This document shows positions 36,805 to 48,442 of a DNA stretch of 64,000 nt, piece by piece. Below the pieces are notes generated by a model. It saw only the letters and a program-made list of their open reading frames with translations. It searched no databases and was not told where the DNA came from. Origin of the DNA: Physcomitrium patens (taxonomy: Eukaryota > Streptophyta > Bryopsida > Funariales > Funariaceae). The stretch lies in assembly GCF_000002425.4 (NCBI RefSeq), contig NC_037275.1, positions 9,968,533 through 10,032,532 of the forward strand, in the 5' to 3' direction. Each line of letters opens with the position of its first letter. Within the stretch, counting starts at the first letter, position 1. Position numbers and translations under genes: made by a program.

Positions 36805-39000
36805 CTAAAATCTTGATATAAATTGAGTTCTCTTATCCAATATAATATCTTTGAGAAATCTATAATAGCAATAAATGTTACAAATAAAAAATTTAGCCAT
36901 TTCTTCATTTATGATAGATTTTGTATATGATACAAAAAGTACTATCTTGGTAAAATGATCTATTATTATAAATATAGAATCATACAAACCTGAAATAAAA
37001 AGATTCATGATAAACTCCATAGAAATAAAAGACCATGGTTATTTCAAAATAAGTAATAGCTGAAGAAGACCTTTAAGATCAAGGACAAGGAATTTTAGAT
37101 CTTAAACAAATATCACAGGATTATACAAAGTCTTTGACTGCCTTCTAGATTTGAGGCCACCAAAAATCTCTAAATATTAGCTCCAAAATCTTGTTATATC
37201 TAAAACATTCAATTGCTAAAAAATCATGACGAGCTTGAAAAACATATAGTTATCCTTTGCCTTATAGAATGTATAATCAATCCTTGAAATAGAATAGATT
37301 ACTCTTAAATTCAAACTTAAAGTATCATGAGATTTAGAAGAATTATTTTTGATATTATAAATAAGAATATCAAAAGATATATTTAATTGAATTTTTTTGA
37401 CAAAAATTGAATCAAAAGTCAATGTTGATTTTATTGCTTAGAGATGAAAATGCTCTAGCTTCAAGAGAATCCTTCTTTGTTGATCAAAAAATATATTTTT
37501 TTCTTTTGATGTAAGCTAAGAATATCTAAAATTGACATTTGATAAAATTCATTATTTTCTAAGGTCTACAAGTGATCTTGAAATCAAATCTTGATAAAAA
37601 CATACTCCAACAGGCTTGGCAATAATTCAAAACACATGTTGACATAAAATACTTAAGATTCTTGTAATTGTATATATACTAACTAGACTAAAAGTACCTT
37701 TAAGATAATGATGCTATTTTTTAGAATAAAATCTATAATTATAAGAAGCTCTTAATTGTGGATCTTGTAGTTTATCTTAATTACTAAAAATTTCTTAGAA
37801 TAAAAAGCTATCAAATCAAGCTCATTATTTCCTTTTATTTGTCATAGAATAACATCCATAGTAAAGTTTGATGTATTTGTTTCCATAAAGAATACCTTAA
37901 AAAAATTGACACAATATAAAATTGGTGTAAAAATAAATGTTATCTTCAAGACTTCAAGAGGTGTTTTAATTTCTTTGTTCCAATCAAGTTTGTCTTTATA
38001 TTTCAGACATGTAAGAAAAATTGCAACTTGAGAAAAGTTCTTGATGAAGATTTGATAATAATTGGCAAAGCCCAAAAAATATTATACATCTTTAATTTTT
38101 TTTGAAAACTTCCATTTTATGATGGTGTGAATTTTTTTAGAATCCATCATTAATCTTTTATTGGAAATGATATATCCTAAGAAATCAACTTGAGTAGTGT
38201 AGAATACATACTTTTTCATCTTTGCATATAATCATGTATCTGTAAGTTTTTATAATATATGACAAATATAAAGTTTATATTCTTCTATGTTCTTAAAATA
38301 GATTAGAATATTATCTAAATATCAAATAAAAAAATATCAAGAAATTTACAAAAGACATCATTCATGAAATGTTAAAAAGTAATTAGTACACTCATAAGTC
38401 CAAAAAATATAATATTATATTTAAAATATCCATACGTAGTTTGAAAAGCAATCTTCTATTCATCTCCTTCTTTAATGCGGACTAAGTTGTATATTCCTTA
38501 TAGATCTATTTTTGTATAGATCTTTGCTTGATTGAGTTGGTCAAAAAGTTTTAAAATCAAAGATAAAAGATACCTATTCTTGATAGTGATCTTGTTAATT
38601 CTTTAATAGTCTATATACATTTATAGAGATCTATCTTTTTTCTTCACAAATAAGATAAGAGCTTGTGCTAGGAATTTTAAATAGTGTATAAAGTTTTTAG
38701 CCAAGTTCTTGTCAATGTATTTCTTTAGTTTAGCCAACTTATTTTGCAATAAGTTGTAGATTGGTGTGAATGGTAGTTGAATACATTCTTATAGATCAAT
38801 TGAACAATCTTAGAGTTGATACTGTAGAAAAATATCTCTATTATTTTTTTAAAAAAAATCCTAGAAATCTTGATACTAGCTAAGAATACTAATTGGTATC
38901 ATTTCACCATCAAAAGTGGCTATGGTATATATAACAAAAGATGTTCATTCTTTTGTTATATCCATGAAAGTTCTTGCATCTATCAATAAGAGTTTGGATG
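36805..39000 (-). pseudogene. Gypsy RT, RNase H and integrase relics
   Basis: Frame 37842-38075 reads MGFANYYQIFIKNFSQVA and METNTSNFTMDVIL, the RT connection and RNase H start (ETDASDFA-type motif). Frame 36805-37020 reads YDSIFIIIDHFTKIV and LDKRTQFISRF, the integrase core with its Asp-containing segments. RT palm remnants lie up to about 39000. Stops separate them. Confidence 0.75.
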
Positions 39001-39459
39001 TACTAGGCTTATCTATTTTTACTTCATTATTGAGATTTTTTATTAAACTATAAGAAAAATTAAGATTACAAGAAATCCAATCTATCTAAGAAATATATTT
39101 TTTTAACCACAATAATCCTAAAATAATTAGATTAAAAAAAATCTTATTACATAAAATATTATTATACTATTATAATCTTTAATTACTATATCTAAAAGAA
39201 TAATTTCATGAGTAATGTCTCCAAAAGATATAAAATGACCATCTATGACTTCTACATGTAAGGATTTAGTTTTTTTGATTAAAGATATTTTTTATTTATT
39301 AACTAAGTATTTATTTATAAAATAAGCTAATGCTTTTAAATCTAATAATATAAAGGTTTTATATTTTTTATTTCCTAATAAACATTTATTATAAAACAAG
39401 GTGAAAAATTTGAAGAGGGAATAGGACCATTATTAGGTGTTGTATATGATTCCAGCTAT

Positions 39460-41105
39460 TGTGATAATATAACATGATTAATAGATAAAAAAGATGAAAA
39501 AATTATTCTTTTATAGAAGATCTTATTTCAAATATTGTAGAAAATTATCTTAGAAGATAGACAATAGTTCAAAAGAAAGTAATATTAAAGGTATAAATGC
39601 TACTTTTTTATAAAATAAGCTTCTATTTACTTTATATGGCCATAAATAAGACAAAATAAGGTAGATTAAAAAAATAAAAGATGTGAGCATATGAAGGAGG
39701 AAGTAAAGAGTTAATTTGAATAAAATTTATCTCAAAAAAAAAAATTGATATCCAAAAAGGACCAATTATTAACTTAGATCGAAAACAAACCCTAAGGTAT
39801 AAAATTGAGCACCTATAGCAACTTAAGGATTCTTTAGCAAATGAAAGAATGGGATTTGGGAGTTGACTTGAAAAGGGTTTTTTGGACATTGAATTTGAGT
39901 GATTTGAGTACGTAATAATTTTGTAAGAGCATTGTAAAGTAACAATTGTTTTAGGTGATTTTAAAATTTGTGAAATAAAAAGAGTATTATATTTTGGAGA
40001 ATTTTGTGAGTTTGGTAGTAATGCTCGTAAAGTCCAATTGGCGGGCCTACCNNNNNNNNNNNNNNNNNNNNNNNNNNNNNNNNNNNNNNNNNNNNNNNNN
40101 NNNNNNNNNNNNNNNNNNNNNNNNNNNNNNNNNNNNNNNNNNNNNNNNNNNAAACAATTGAATAAAAGGTAATTGAATTTAAGTAAGTTGAAGTCTTAAA
40201 AATTGGATTTAAGGGGCAATTAGGATTTTTAAGATCTTTAGCAATCTATTCATTGGGTCAAAGTGAAATTTTTATATAAAAATAAAGTGTTTTATTTGCC
40301 ATATATATGTAAAATTTAAGAACAATTAAATAGTTTAAAAATGAGATATTGGCACTAGAAGTTCAACATTTAGATTGGCCATCCAACACTTGAGCAGATT
40401 TTAGGATTTTTCTTCCATTTGGTAAGTGCAATTATCTTAAAATTTTATATTTTTATTGCTAATTTAGTTTTTGAGAAGTATATAAAATTTTAAAGAAGAT
40501 CAACAATTAAATCAATAGATATTGAGGTTCTAAATTATATTTCTATTAGGTTGAGTTGATTAGATTTTGGTTAGGATTTGATTTAGAGTTAGAATTGAAT
40601 TAGGATTTAGGGTTTGGTTAAAGTTTGGTTAGGGTTTGATTTAGAGTTAGGATTGGATTCGGATTTAGGATTTAGTTAAAGTTTGGTTAGAATTTAAAAT
40701 TAAACTAAGATTTAGGATTTAAAATTTATTTAAGGTTTAGAGTTTAGGATTTATCCTAGGATTCGATTGAAATCCATTAGAATTTCAACTAGGATTAAAT
40801 TAGGACTTTATTAAAATTTATTTAAGATATATTTGTGTTTATTTTGAAAAAAAATTAAGATTTCTTAGGAATTCTTTTAAGATTTATTGGAGATTTTATT
40901 TTAAATTCTTTTAAGATTTTTTTTTATATATAATTTTTTAAAGATTTCTTTTAAATTTTATTAAAGCTTGCTTAGTATTATTAAGGTTTACTTTGAATTT
41001 ATTTAGTATTCTATTAGAATTAGAATTTTCCATTGTAATTTCTATTCTATTTTCTACAACTAGGTGCCCAGTACATTTTCAAGTAAGACTTTATGTAATA
41101 CAATA
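39460..41105 (-). repeat. Solo LTR of the array-bearing family, copy E (inverted), with gap
   Basis: Reverse complement of the other copies. The plus-strand low end reads TGTGATAATATAACATG and the high end reads TTATGTAATACAATA. The array appears on the plus strand as TTTAGGATTT/GGTTAGG-like units at about 40540-40780. It lies inside the protease region of the gypsy element 35838-42940. The 100-N gap falls in its middle, so its true length is unknown. Confidence 0.75.
40052..40151. other. Assembly gap of 100 N
   Basis: Exactly 100 undetermined bases, probably a scaffold join of unknown size, placed in the middle of a repeat family with five or more copies in this window. Confidence 0.99.
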
Positions 41106-41499
41106 TCGCATCATCACTATTATAGTGAAGAAACTTATTTTTCAAAATATTGTCTTTTTTAGCAATTGTGCTTTCTATTTTGTGATTGAATTACTTCTTT
41201 AGATAATGTTAAGCAGTATGCTTAGTTTCTCCATAATATAAGCACAAATCTTCTTGACGATGTTCAATATTTTTTTGCTTAGTAAAAGATTTAAAATGTA
41301 CCATATCAATTTACATTAGTTTCAGCCTTGATAAATAAGTTTTTGAAAACTTAAGAGCTGTTGTCATTACCTGACGTGTTCTTCTTCAATCAAATCTTTA
41401 TTCTTAATGCCTTTTAAATAATTGATTGATGTATGCAATGGCTTAAGTAATAAATTATTCCATAGGTTTTGTTTTTGATATAGTCAATAACAAATCTTT

Positions 41500-42200
41500 G
41501 ATGTTAGCCTTCAACCTATATTAAAATTAATTGATAAAAGCTTTGTCATTTTAATCTATATTACAAGTAAGATTTTAGAATTCAGCAATATATATGGTAG
41601 ATAATTCTGATCATTATTATAAAGATAATAGCTTGGTCTTTATTACTCTTTTTCAATCATTTTTTCTAAATATAATTATAAATACTTCTAAAAATGAATT
41701 CAAATCATGAAAGAGTTATAAATCATTTTCCATCAAATATACAAACTAAAAAAGAGTACTTCTAGATAAAAGTGCACTTATGAATTCAACTTGAGTAAAT
41801 CCATTAAGATATTGGAAGAGATGCAACCTTAGATAGAGCTTCATTAGTTGCAAAAATGCTCAAAATTTTGATTTTGTTCCATCAAACTTCTCAAGCATAC
41901 TAATCTTTGTCTTTGTTATACTTGTAGAAGCAAAACTTCTTAGATTTAGTTGTGAGGTCAATTTACTTGCTTCTCTCAATTGCACAACTTCTTCATATAG
42001 ACTCTAATTTTTTTTTTTATAGGTGTAGGACTAATATTTCCATGGTTGGCATTTGTGATGCATAAAATTTCCATCTTAAGAGTATTGATAAGTTCTTAAA
42101 GATCAACAATAGTTGCAAATCTATTTTCACTTTTACCAAGTGTAGTATCCATGATTTTTTCTTCTATTTCAAATAACTTAATATATCCATAAGACAAATT
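41500..42200 (-). pseudogene. Gypsy gag relic
   Basis: Minus strand reads EASKLTSQLNLRSFAS, KTKISMLEKFDGTKSKF and then AFLQ after a stop, the same gag domain as at 3934-4170. Capsid-forming role is known for the family. This copy is broken. Confidence 0.65.
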
Positions 42201-42940
42201 AGATGAGGTTAATTTATAGCCTCTAATATCAAATGAAAATTTTCATAAAGAGGGAGAATTTTCTCTCTTTACAGAAGATATTAATATTAAAAAACTAAGT
42301 AATTTGTTTAAAGGTAGATAATCCATAATCTTCAAAAGACAAAAATAGAAATGAAGTAATCTACTTACTTCTAAAATAAGATAAAAATATGAATTCGTAT
42401 TCTTGTCAAACTATCAAAGACATGAATCTTTAAAAAAGAAATTTTCAATACACTCTTCTATTATTCAAAAGACTAAAAAAATTACTTAAAGATGATATAG
42501 TATTAAACTAAAATAGCTATTATTAAAGATATGAAGACTAAAAAGTCTTAAAAAAGACTTATAACTAAAAAAGCATTGATAAGAGTGAAGAAGGCTTCAC
42601 TCTTGCCTCTATATATACTCTTAATTACAAGCTACATGGTGATATCCTACAAGACCTCCAAATACATATTGATTTTATAAGATACATATCTTAACTTGCA
42701 AGATAATTTTTTTATATATGCACCACATAATTAACTTATTCTACAAGCTACCAATATGTTATTAACTTATTGACCAAGTTTCTAACCTATCAATTAACTA
42801 CAAATACATGTAAAATCAAAGCAACATCTGTAAAGCTTTTAAGAAGCTTTTTTCTAAAATATTATGAAATTAATCTATTTTTATTTATTTTTATTTAATT
42901 ATATAGATAAATATTAGAATAAATATGTATATTTGTGATA

Positions 42941-45270
42941 CTAGCAAAGTTTTAACATGTTTAGAAAATAAATGAACTGTGGCAAGAGATTCTTATGAAA
43001 CCAAAGTAAACCAATTTCTACTATGGAACCTAAAAGAAAGATCATGAAATTGTATTAACATGAAGTCGACATATATTTTTTTCTTATTTGATATATGTTT
43101 AAAAAAGATTACAATGCTTTATTTCTTTGGATAAAAATTTGTTATATTTATCATCAAAAGCTTTTTCTAAGTCAAAATATTGCTTATAAGTTCTACTAAT
43201 GTATTTTAATTGGTAGATTGGTTAAAAATATAATTTTAAATAATTTAATTATATAAAAATTAAAATTAAAAATTCTTTTAAATTATTTAAGTATTTATTA
43301 TAATTTAAAAATATTTATAAGTTAAAAAAGACTTATTTGAAGAAAATTTTAAAAAATTAAATCTTATAAAGCCTTAGAAGTAATTATTTTAATTGATTTA
43401 GTATTTTTATTTATTATTAAATATTAAATATTAATGATTAGCTACTGAGATCAATGTCTATATTGGCATTGTATCTATAAGTATTATTTATAAAAATCCT
43501 ATTAATAACTAATTAGTAGTTAAAAGAAGCATAAAAATGAATTTCATATCTTCTTAATTAAATATATGAAAAATAGGATTTTTAGTGAATTTAAATTAAT
43601 TTTATTACTATAAAAAATCAAAAATATAAGAAAATATAATATTAAATAGATATTAGTATTATAAAAATATTATAGAATTTTTAAACTTTATTTAGAATTA
43701 TTTTTAGAAGTTTTAGAAAAGATTTTAAGACTTTAATAAAATTAAGTACTACCACCTTGGGAGCCATTATGAAAAAATGGAACAATATTTGGAGGCCATT
43801 TGAAGTTCTTAGAATATTTGGTTATTTTTAAATACCATAATTAATTCAAAAATGTAAAAATATGAATTCTACCAGTAGAAAATAGGAGGACTAGCAACTA
43901 GTCTAGTCTTTGTAGGAAGAGAGGGTGCACAAGTCACAAATGGATTGTAGCACCTTAGATGTAGGTAGAAAGATAAGACTTAGGCCTTGAAGCCTCTTTA
44001 CACAATCCATATATACTACATGTAGCTTTGGTGAGGTTCAAATCCTTTATCAATAAGCAATTTGTCTTTGAGATAAAATATTTTTACTTAACTTTTTAAT
44101 TATTTACTTCTTTTCTTAAATTTTTTTATAATTTATTTATATTAATTCGGATTTACATGTTTTTAATGTCATTAAAAAGATAATAAAATTACCAAATCAA
44201 TTTTTTTTAAATATTTACTTTACTTTTTATTAAATAAAGACTTAGTGAATAGACTATGGATTACTTTTGTTGTATGCAATTACTTGATTGCACTTATTTT
44301 ATTTATTTTTAATTTTTTTTCTACTTTTCTTATCTATTTTATCTTTCACTTCACACCACTAATTTCAAGCAACTCTTAATTGAGGCTATCTTATAATTTG
44401 AATTGAAAAAAAAAATTATCATTATATTATTTTCCTAATAAATATAAAGTCAGAGCAAATGATTTGTATAAGTCAAAAGAAGAGAAGAATAAATTTTTAA
44501 ATGCATAATAAATTTTATATCTTTTTAAATGCATGATTAAATTAATTTTTAAGAAATTAATGGTATTTAAATGAAGAAAATTAAAGATTTTTCATGAACA
44601 TATTTTTGATTTATAAATATCTATTTTTAGAAAATTCATCAAAAATATTTCAAAATTTGTAAGTTCTTTATGTCTTTTACAATACCTACTTGATAGAGTA
44701 GATGGCTTTTTATAAAGAAAAAACTTAAAATAAGTCTTTTTACTATAAGTTACAAGCTAAAGTATCAAAAAATTATGCATCAAAATGTTCACAATTTTGC
44801 ATATGGCATTGATGGTGGATAAGATTGATGTTGAATTAATATTAAATTTATATCTGAGAGAAGCATCTTTTGTCTTGTATATCAAGGTATAAATGAAAAA
44901 TTAAAAAGTCCACACCTTGAATATCTATGCTTTTAATTAAATTAGATAAACAAATTCTAGCTTTTCCATCATTCTTTGCAATTGGAATTTGTGAAATTTG
45001 TTATAGTATTTTGTAAAATTTGCAATGGAATGTGTTAAGACAATTAATTATGAAATAAGATAATTTTAAATCTCATGTCTTTTGTCTATGCATTTACTTA
45101 ATATGTCTATTAATTTCTCATCATATTTTGTACTTACACATTCATATTGAAGTATATAATAGTTTATATATAAGGATATGATTTTGAAGGTACCATTATT
45201 CATTAATAGATTTTCATGTTTTAAGATTAATATTTTTAAATTTAAAATCAATTTATAAAGTTTTGATTGT
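42941..45270. other. AT-rich intergenic block, no gene seen
   Basis: Very AT-rich with many short homopolymers. No extended frame with protein-like composition. It holds one SINE-like segment near 43880-44060. Confidence 0.5.
43880..44060 (+). repeat. Possible tRNA-derived SINE fragment
   Basis: Contains GGTTCAAATCC at 44035-44045, an exact RNA polymerase III B box (GGTTCRANNCC). About 55 bp upstream is TTAGGCCTTGAAG, a weak A box. No tRNA cloverleaf folds. Other copies were not found in the window, so this is tentative. Confidence 0.3.
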
Positions 45271-45275
45271 CTTGA

Positions 45276-45797
45276 TGTAACAAAGTATAGATAAGATATT
45301 TGTATTCTTGGCATATAGGCATAGATATTTAGAACCATATTTGAGAAGTTATAGAAGTTTTTAGAATTAAGGCTAGATTAGTAGATCATGTAGGATCAAC
45401 TCTAGAACATTCTAAAAAGAGCTTAGGGGGGTTATCTAGATAGGATCTACTGTAAAACTTTCTAGAAGAAGTTTAGGATGGTTATCAAAGTGGGATCTAT
45501 CATCTAGGAATATTTTAAAAAGTCTAGGGTGATAGAACAAAGTATAAATAGGATTGGCTAGGGCCTTTTTAGGCATTTGGATTCAAATTTTCTCTCTTAA
45601 TAAAATTTGGTTTTGCATCTTCTTGTTTAATTCTATTTTATTCTATTTTTATTTGCACAGTTTTGTCTTTTGTGTCCTATTCTATTTACTTCTGTTTAAT
45701 TTTATTCTGATCCATTTTGTCCTACTTTGTGATGAAATTTTATGTTGCTATAGATTAGAAGATTCTTAGACTTTCAAGATAGATTGGTCCTGTTTTG
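45276..45797 (+). repeat. 5' LTR of the chromovirus at 45-52 kb
   Basis: Starts TGTAACAAAGTATAG and ends TCCTGTTTTG just before the primer site. Pairs with 51853-52384, whose end keeps the canonical CA (TCTTGTTTCA). Confidence 0.85.
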
Positions 45798-45999
45798 TTG
45801 GTATCAAAGGGAGTATTAGATTGTTTTTTGGTAGTATATCGATAGCCATCATCTAATTCAAGGTTAATTATTATGGTTACACTAGCTACTATATTGAGGC
45901 TACTATGAGTTATTCTTAAAAAGTCAATCAAAAGATGAAAAGGCATTATAATAATAGAATTTAAGGAGAAAATTACATCATAGAAGATATGAAAGAGCA

Positions 46000-46800
46000 A
46001 TCTTAGATAGATGCTTAAATATATCACCTCTTAAGTCAGATAACTACTTTGTAAGGATAAATAGAAGCCTCTAAGATAAGAGAGTTGACATCTGCTAGGC
46101 TAAAATTGAATAAGCTTAGTACATACTCTAGGACTTCAAGACAAGAAGATATATGTTAATGGCTCTTCAACATGCAACAATACCTCCAACTATCTTAAAT
46201 AAATACCATTGAAGGAATTATATACGCAGCCAACTATTTGAGAGATATGGCACCCATTTAGTAGCGACATTCAGTTCAAACTTGTAGAGCTTAAGATAGA
46301 TTTTGTGATTTAGAGGAGTTTGAGATTGAGCTCAAAAATCAATATTGGCCCATCAATATGGAAAAGATAGCACACAATCAATTGACAAATCTTATACAAT
46401 CTAAATCAATGCAAGATTATGTCTCTCAATTCAAGTTTCTATGTTTCCAAATTAGCAATATTTTAGAAGCAAAGATGATGGATGAATTTCTATGGAGTTT
46501 GAAACCTAAGATCCAGCAAGAGGTAGAACTAAAAAATCTACAAACATTTAAAGAGACAATTAGAATTACAGAGAGGGTCGACGCTATAGATTTCAAAATT
46601 GTTGAGCACGATCTATAATACAAAGTTTTATGCCACTATCTAATACTATGGCACAACAACCAATGCTAATAGAGATTGATACCCTACAAGGATTATTGAC
46701 ACCACAAAGATGACAAATACTAGTGCAAAAGGGATTGTGTTTCTATTATCGAGAATTAAGCCATCTGATTGGAAGTTGTTCAAAATGTCAAAATTTAATC
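46000..46800 (+). pseudogene. Chromovirus gag relic with decayed zinc knuckle
   Basis: The frame 46358-46618 is open and encodes a Retrotrans_gag domain: SMQDYVSQFKFLCFQIS, MMDEFLWSLKPKIQQEVEL and TFKETIRITERVDAIDF follow the family pattern. At about 46730-46790 the nucleocapsid motif reads LCFYYRELSHLIGSC. The second Cys of the CX2CX4HX4C knuckle is Tyr, a G-to-A change. Confidence 0.75.
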
Positions 46801-46982
46801 ACTAGCAAAACAAGAAGGATTCACAATCTTGAAACTCATCAAGTTGATAATGAAACAGAGTAGAGAAAAAGACTCCTAAGTAAAGGTACTGAGGGCCAAT
46901 ACTAGAGATAGCTACTGTCTCTTAGAGACAAATGGCATGGCCTCAAAAAATTATAAAAAGGGCCAATTGATGCATGTAACGG

Positions 46983-48442
46983 TGTCGTAATGTGTAAAAT
47001 TCTAAATTAAACTCTAAATCAAACCCTATTTCAAACCCTAAATCAACTCTAAACCCTAATCCAAATCCTAAATCCTAAACCAAACCTTAAATCAAATCCT
47101 AACCAAATCCTAATCCAAACCCTAAATCAAACCCTAAACAAATCCTAAACCCTAATCCAAATCCTAAATCAAATCCTAACCAAATCCTAAACCCTAATCC
47201 AAATCCTAATCCAATCCTAAACCCTAACCAAATCCAAAATCCTAATCCAAATCCTAATCCAAATCCTAAATCAAACCCTAATCAAACTCTAAACCCTAAT
47301 CCAAATCCTAATCCAAATCCTAAATCAAATCCTAACCAAACCCTAATCCAAACCCTAAATCGAACCCTAGCCAAACCCTAATCCAAATCCTAGTAATTCC
47401 TATGAAAGATTTAAACCTCAATATCTAATGAATAAACCGTCAATCTCAATTCAAAATTTGCATACTTCTTAAAAATCAAGTTTAAAACAAGCACAAAATT
47501 TTTTGAAAAGGATCGGAGTTACCAAATTGACAAAAACCTCAAAATTGTGTTCGGGTGTTAGCCGGCTTCCTTCTTCAATCTTGATGCCAACCTTCCAGAG
47601 TCAATTTTTCTTCTTTTTGCCGTTCGATTGGTTTCAAATTTCTCATGGACATAGAAAAACAAGTCTTATACCCTCTCACACAAGTTTTACTCCAATCCAA
47701 CTAGTAGATTGCATGAAATCTTAAAAATCCTCACCAGACCTAAAATTCTATTTTTTGAGACCTTGGCCCTCTTAAACCTCAATATCTCTCACTTAAACCG
47801 TTAGATCGAGCTCAAATTCACAAAATTTATTTAACTTAACTATAAACATGAACCCAAAAAATTTCACTTGTAGATCTGCAACAAAACTCTCGAAATCACT
47901 CAAAACATAAACCCTATTTTAATTCATAAAACCTAAGTCATCCAAAACAAACCTCCACTTTGCAAAGCTCTTACAAAGTCATATCAACTCCAAATCATCC
48001 AAAATCAATGTTCATAAAAAATCTGTTTAGTCTGCTATCAAATTTCACTTTCCGATTTCCAAAAGAACCCTGGAGTCATCGTCGAGACTCGGTTTTGTGC
48101 CCCAGGGTCTGATTTCGACCCTGGTTCATAACCGGCCCTCTCTGGGTATCAATATCTAGTTTTTCTAATTAACCTTTTTTCTAGAATTTACTCTTAACTT
48201 TCTTCTAAAGATGTCTATATCATTTATTTTCCCAATCTACTTTGATTTGCCTTACTTATGGTACTACAAAGTAAGTAGAAGTCACCTTTCTAAAAGGCAG
48301 CATTGGTACCCTTTAATTTTTCTATCCCTTTGACTATTAACTATATTTCAAAGATAATTTGTTCTAATACTTTGAACTAAGATCTCCTAAATTATAATAA
48401 TCTCCACACTCTTTCACCTATTAATCGTATTACATCATGACA
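46983..48442 (+). repeat. Solo LTR of the array-bearing family, copy D (youngest)
   Basis: Starts TGTCGTAATG and ends CATCATGACA, near-perfect inverted termini. The host protease sequence resumes at 48443 (ACGAGACTACTAAAAAG), giving an imperfect 4-bp duplication (ACGG and ACGA). It lacks about 300 bp found between the start and the array in other copies. It keeps many C and CG positions that are T or TG in copies A, B and C, for example CCCCAGGGTCTGATTTCGAC near 48100, so it looks the most recent. Confidence 0.82.
47000..47400 (+). repeat. Telomere-like tandem array in LTR copy D
   Basis: About 400 bp of AAACCCTAA, AAATCCTAA and AATCCAAA units. Many exact CCCTAAA or ACCCTAA words occur, but spacing is irregular (units of about 10-14 bp, some 6-7). 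Confidence 0.8.

Larger units (their letters stand above)
35838..42940 (-). mobile_element. Ty3/gypsy element (second family), near full length
   Basis: Minus-strand element with 5' LTR 42414-42940 and 3' LTR 35838-36372. The primer site near 42215-42232 (plus-strand GCCTCTAATATCAAA) is a decayed tRNA-Met complement. Gag lies at about 41500-42200, RT and RNase H at about 37600-39000, integrase at 36800-37150. It is interrupted by the array-bearing LTR at 39460-41105. All frames are broken. A clear target duplication was not found. The gag and integrase motifs resemble chromovirus-like gypsy elements of the type also common in fungi, but I cannot place the clade. Confidence 0.8.

Noticed and set aside
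47000..47400. Chromosome end or interstitial telomere from a fusion
   Set aside because: The array sits inside a dispersed LTR with defined ends and near target duplication, and recurs at the same internal place in other copies.
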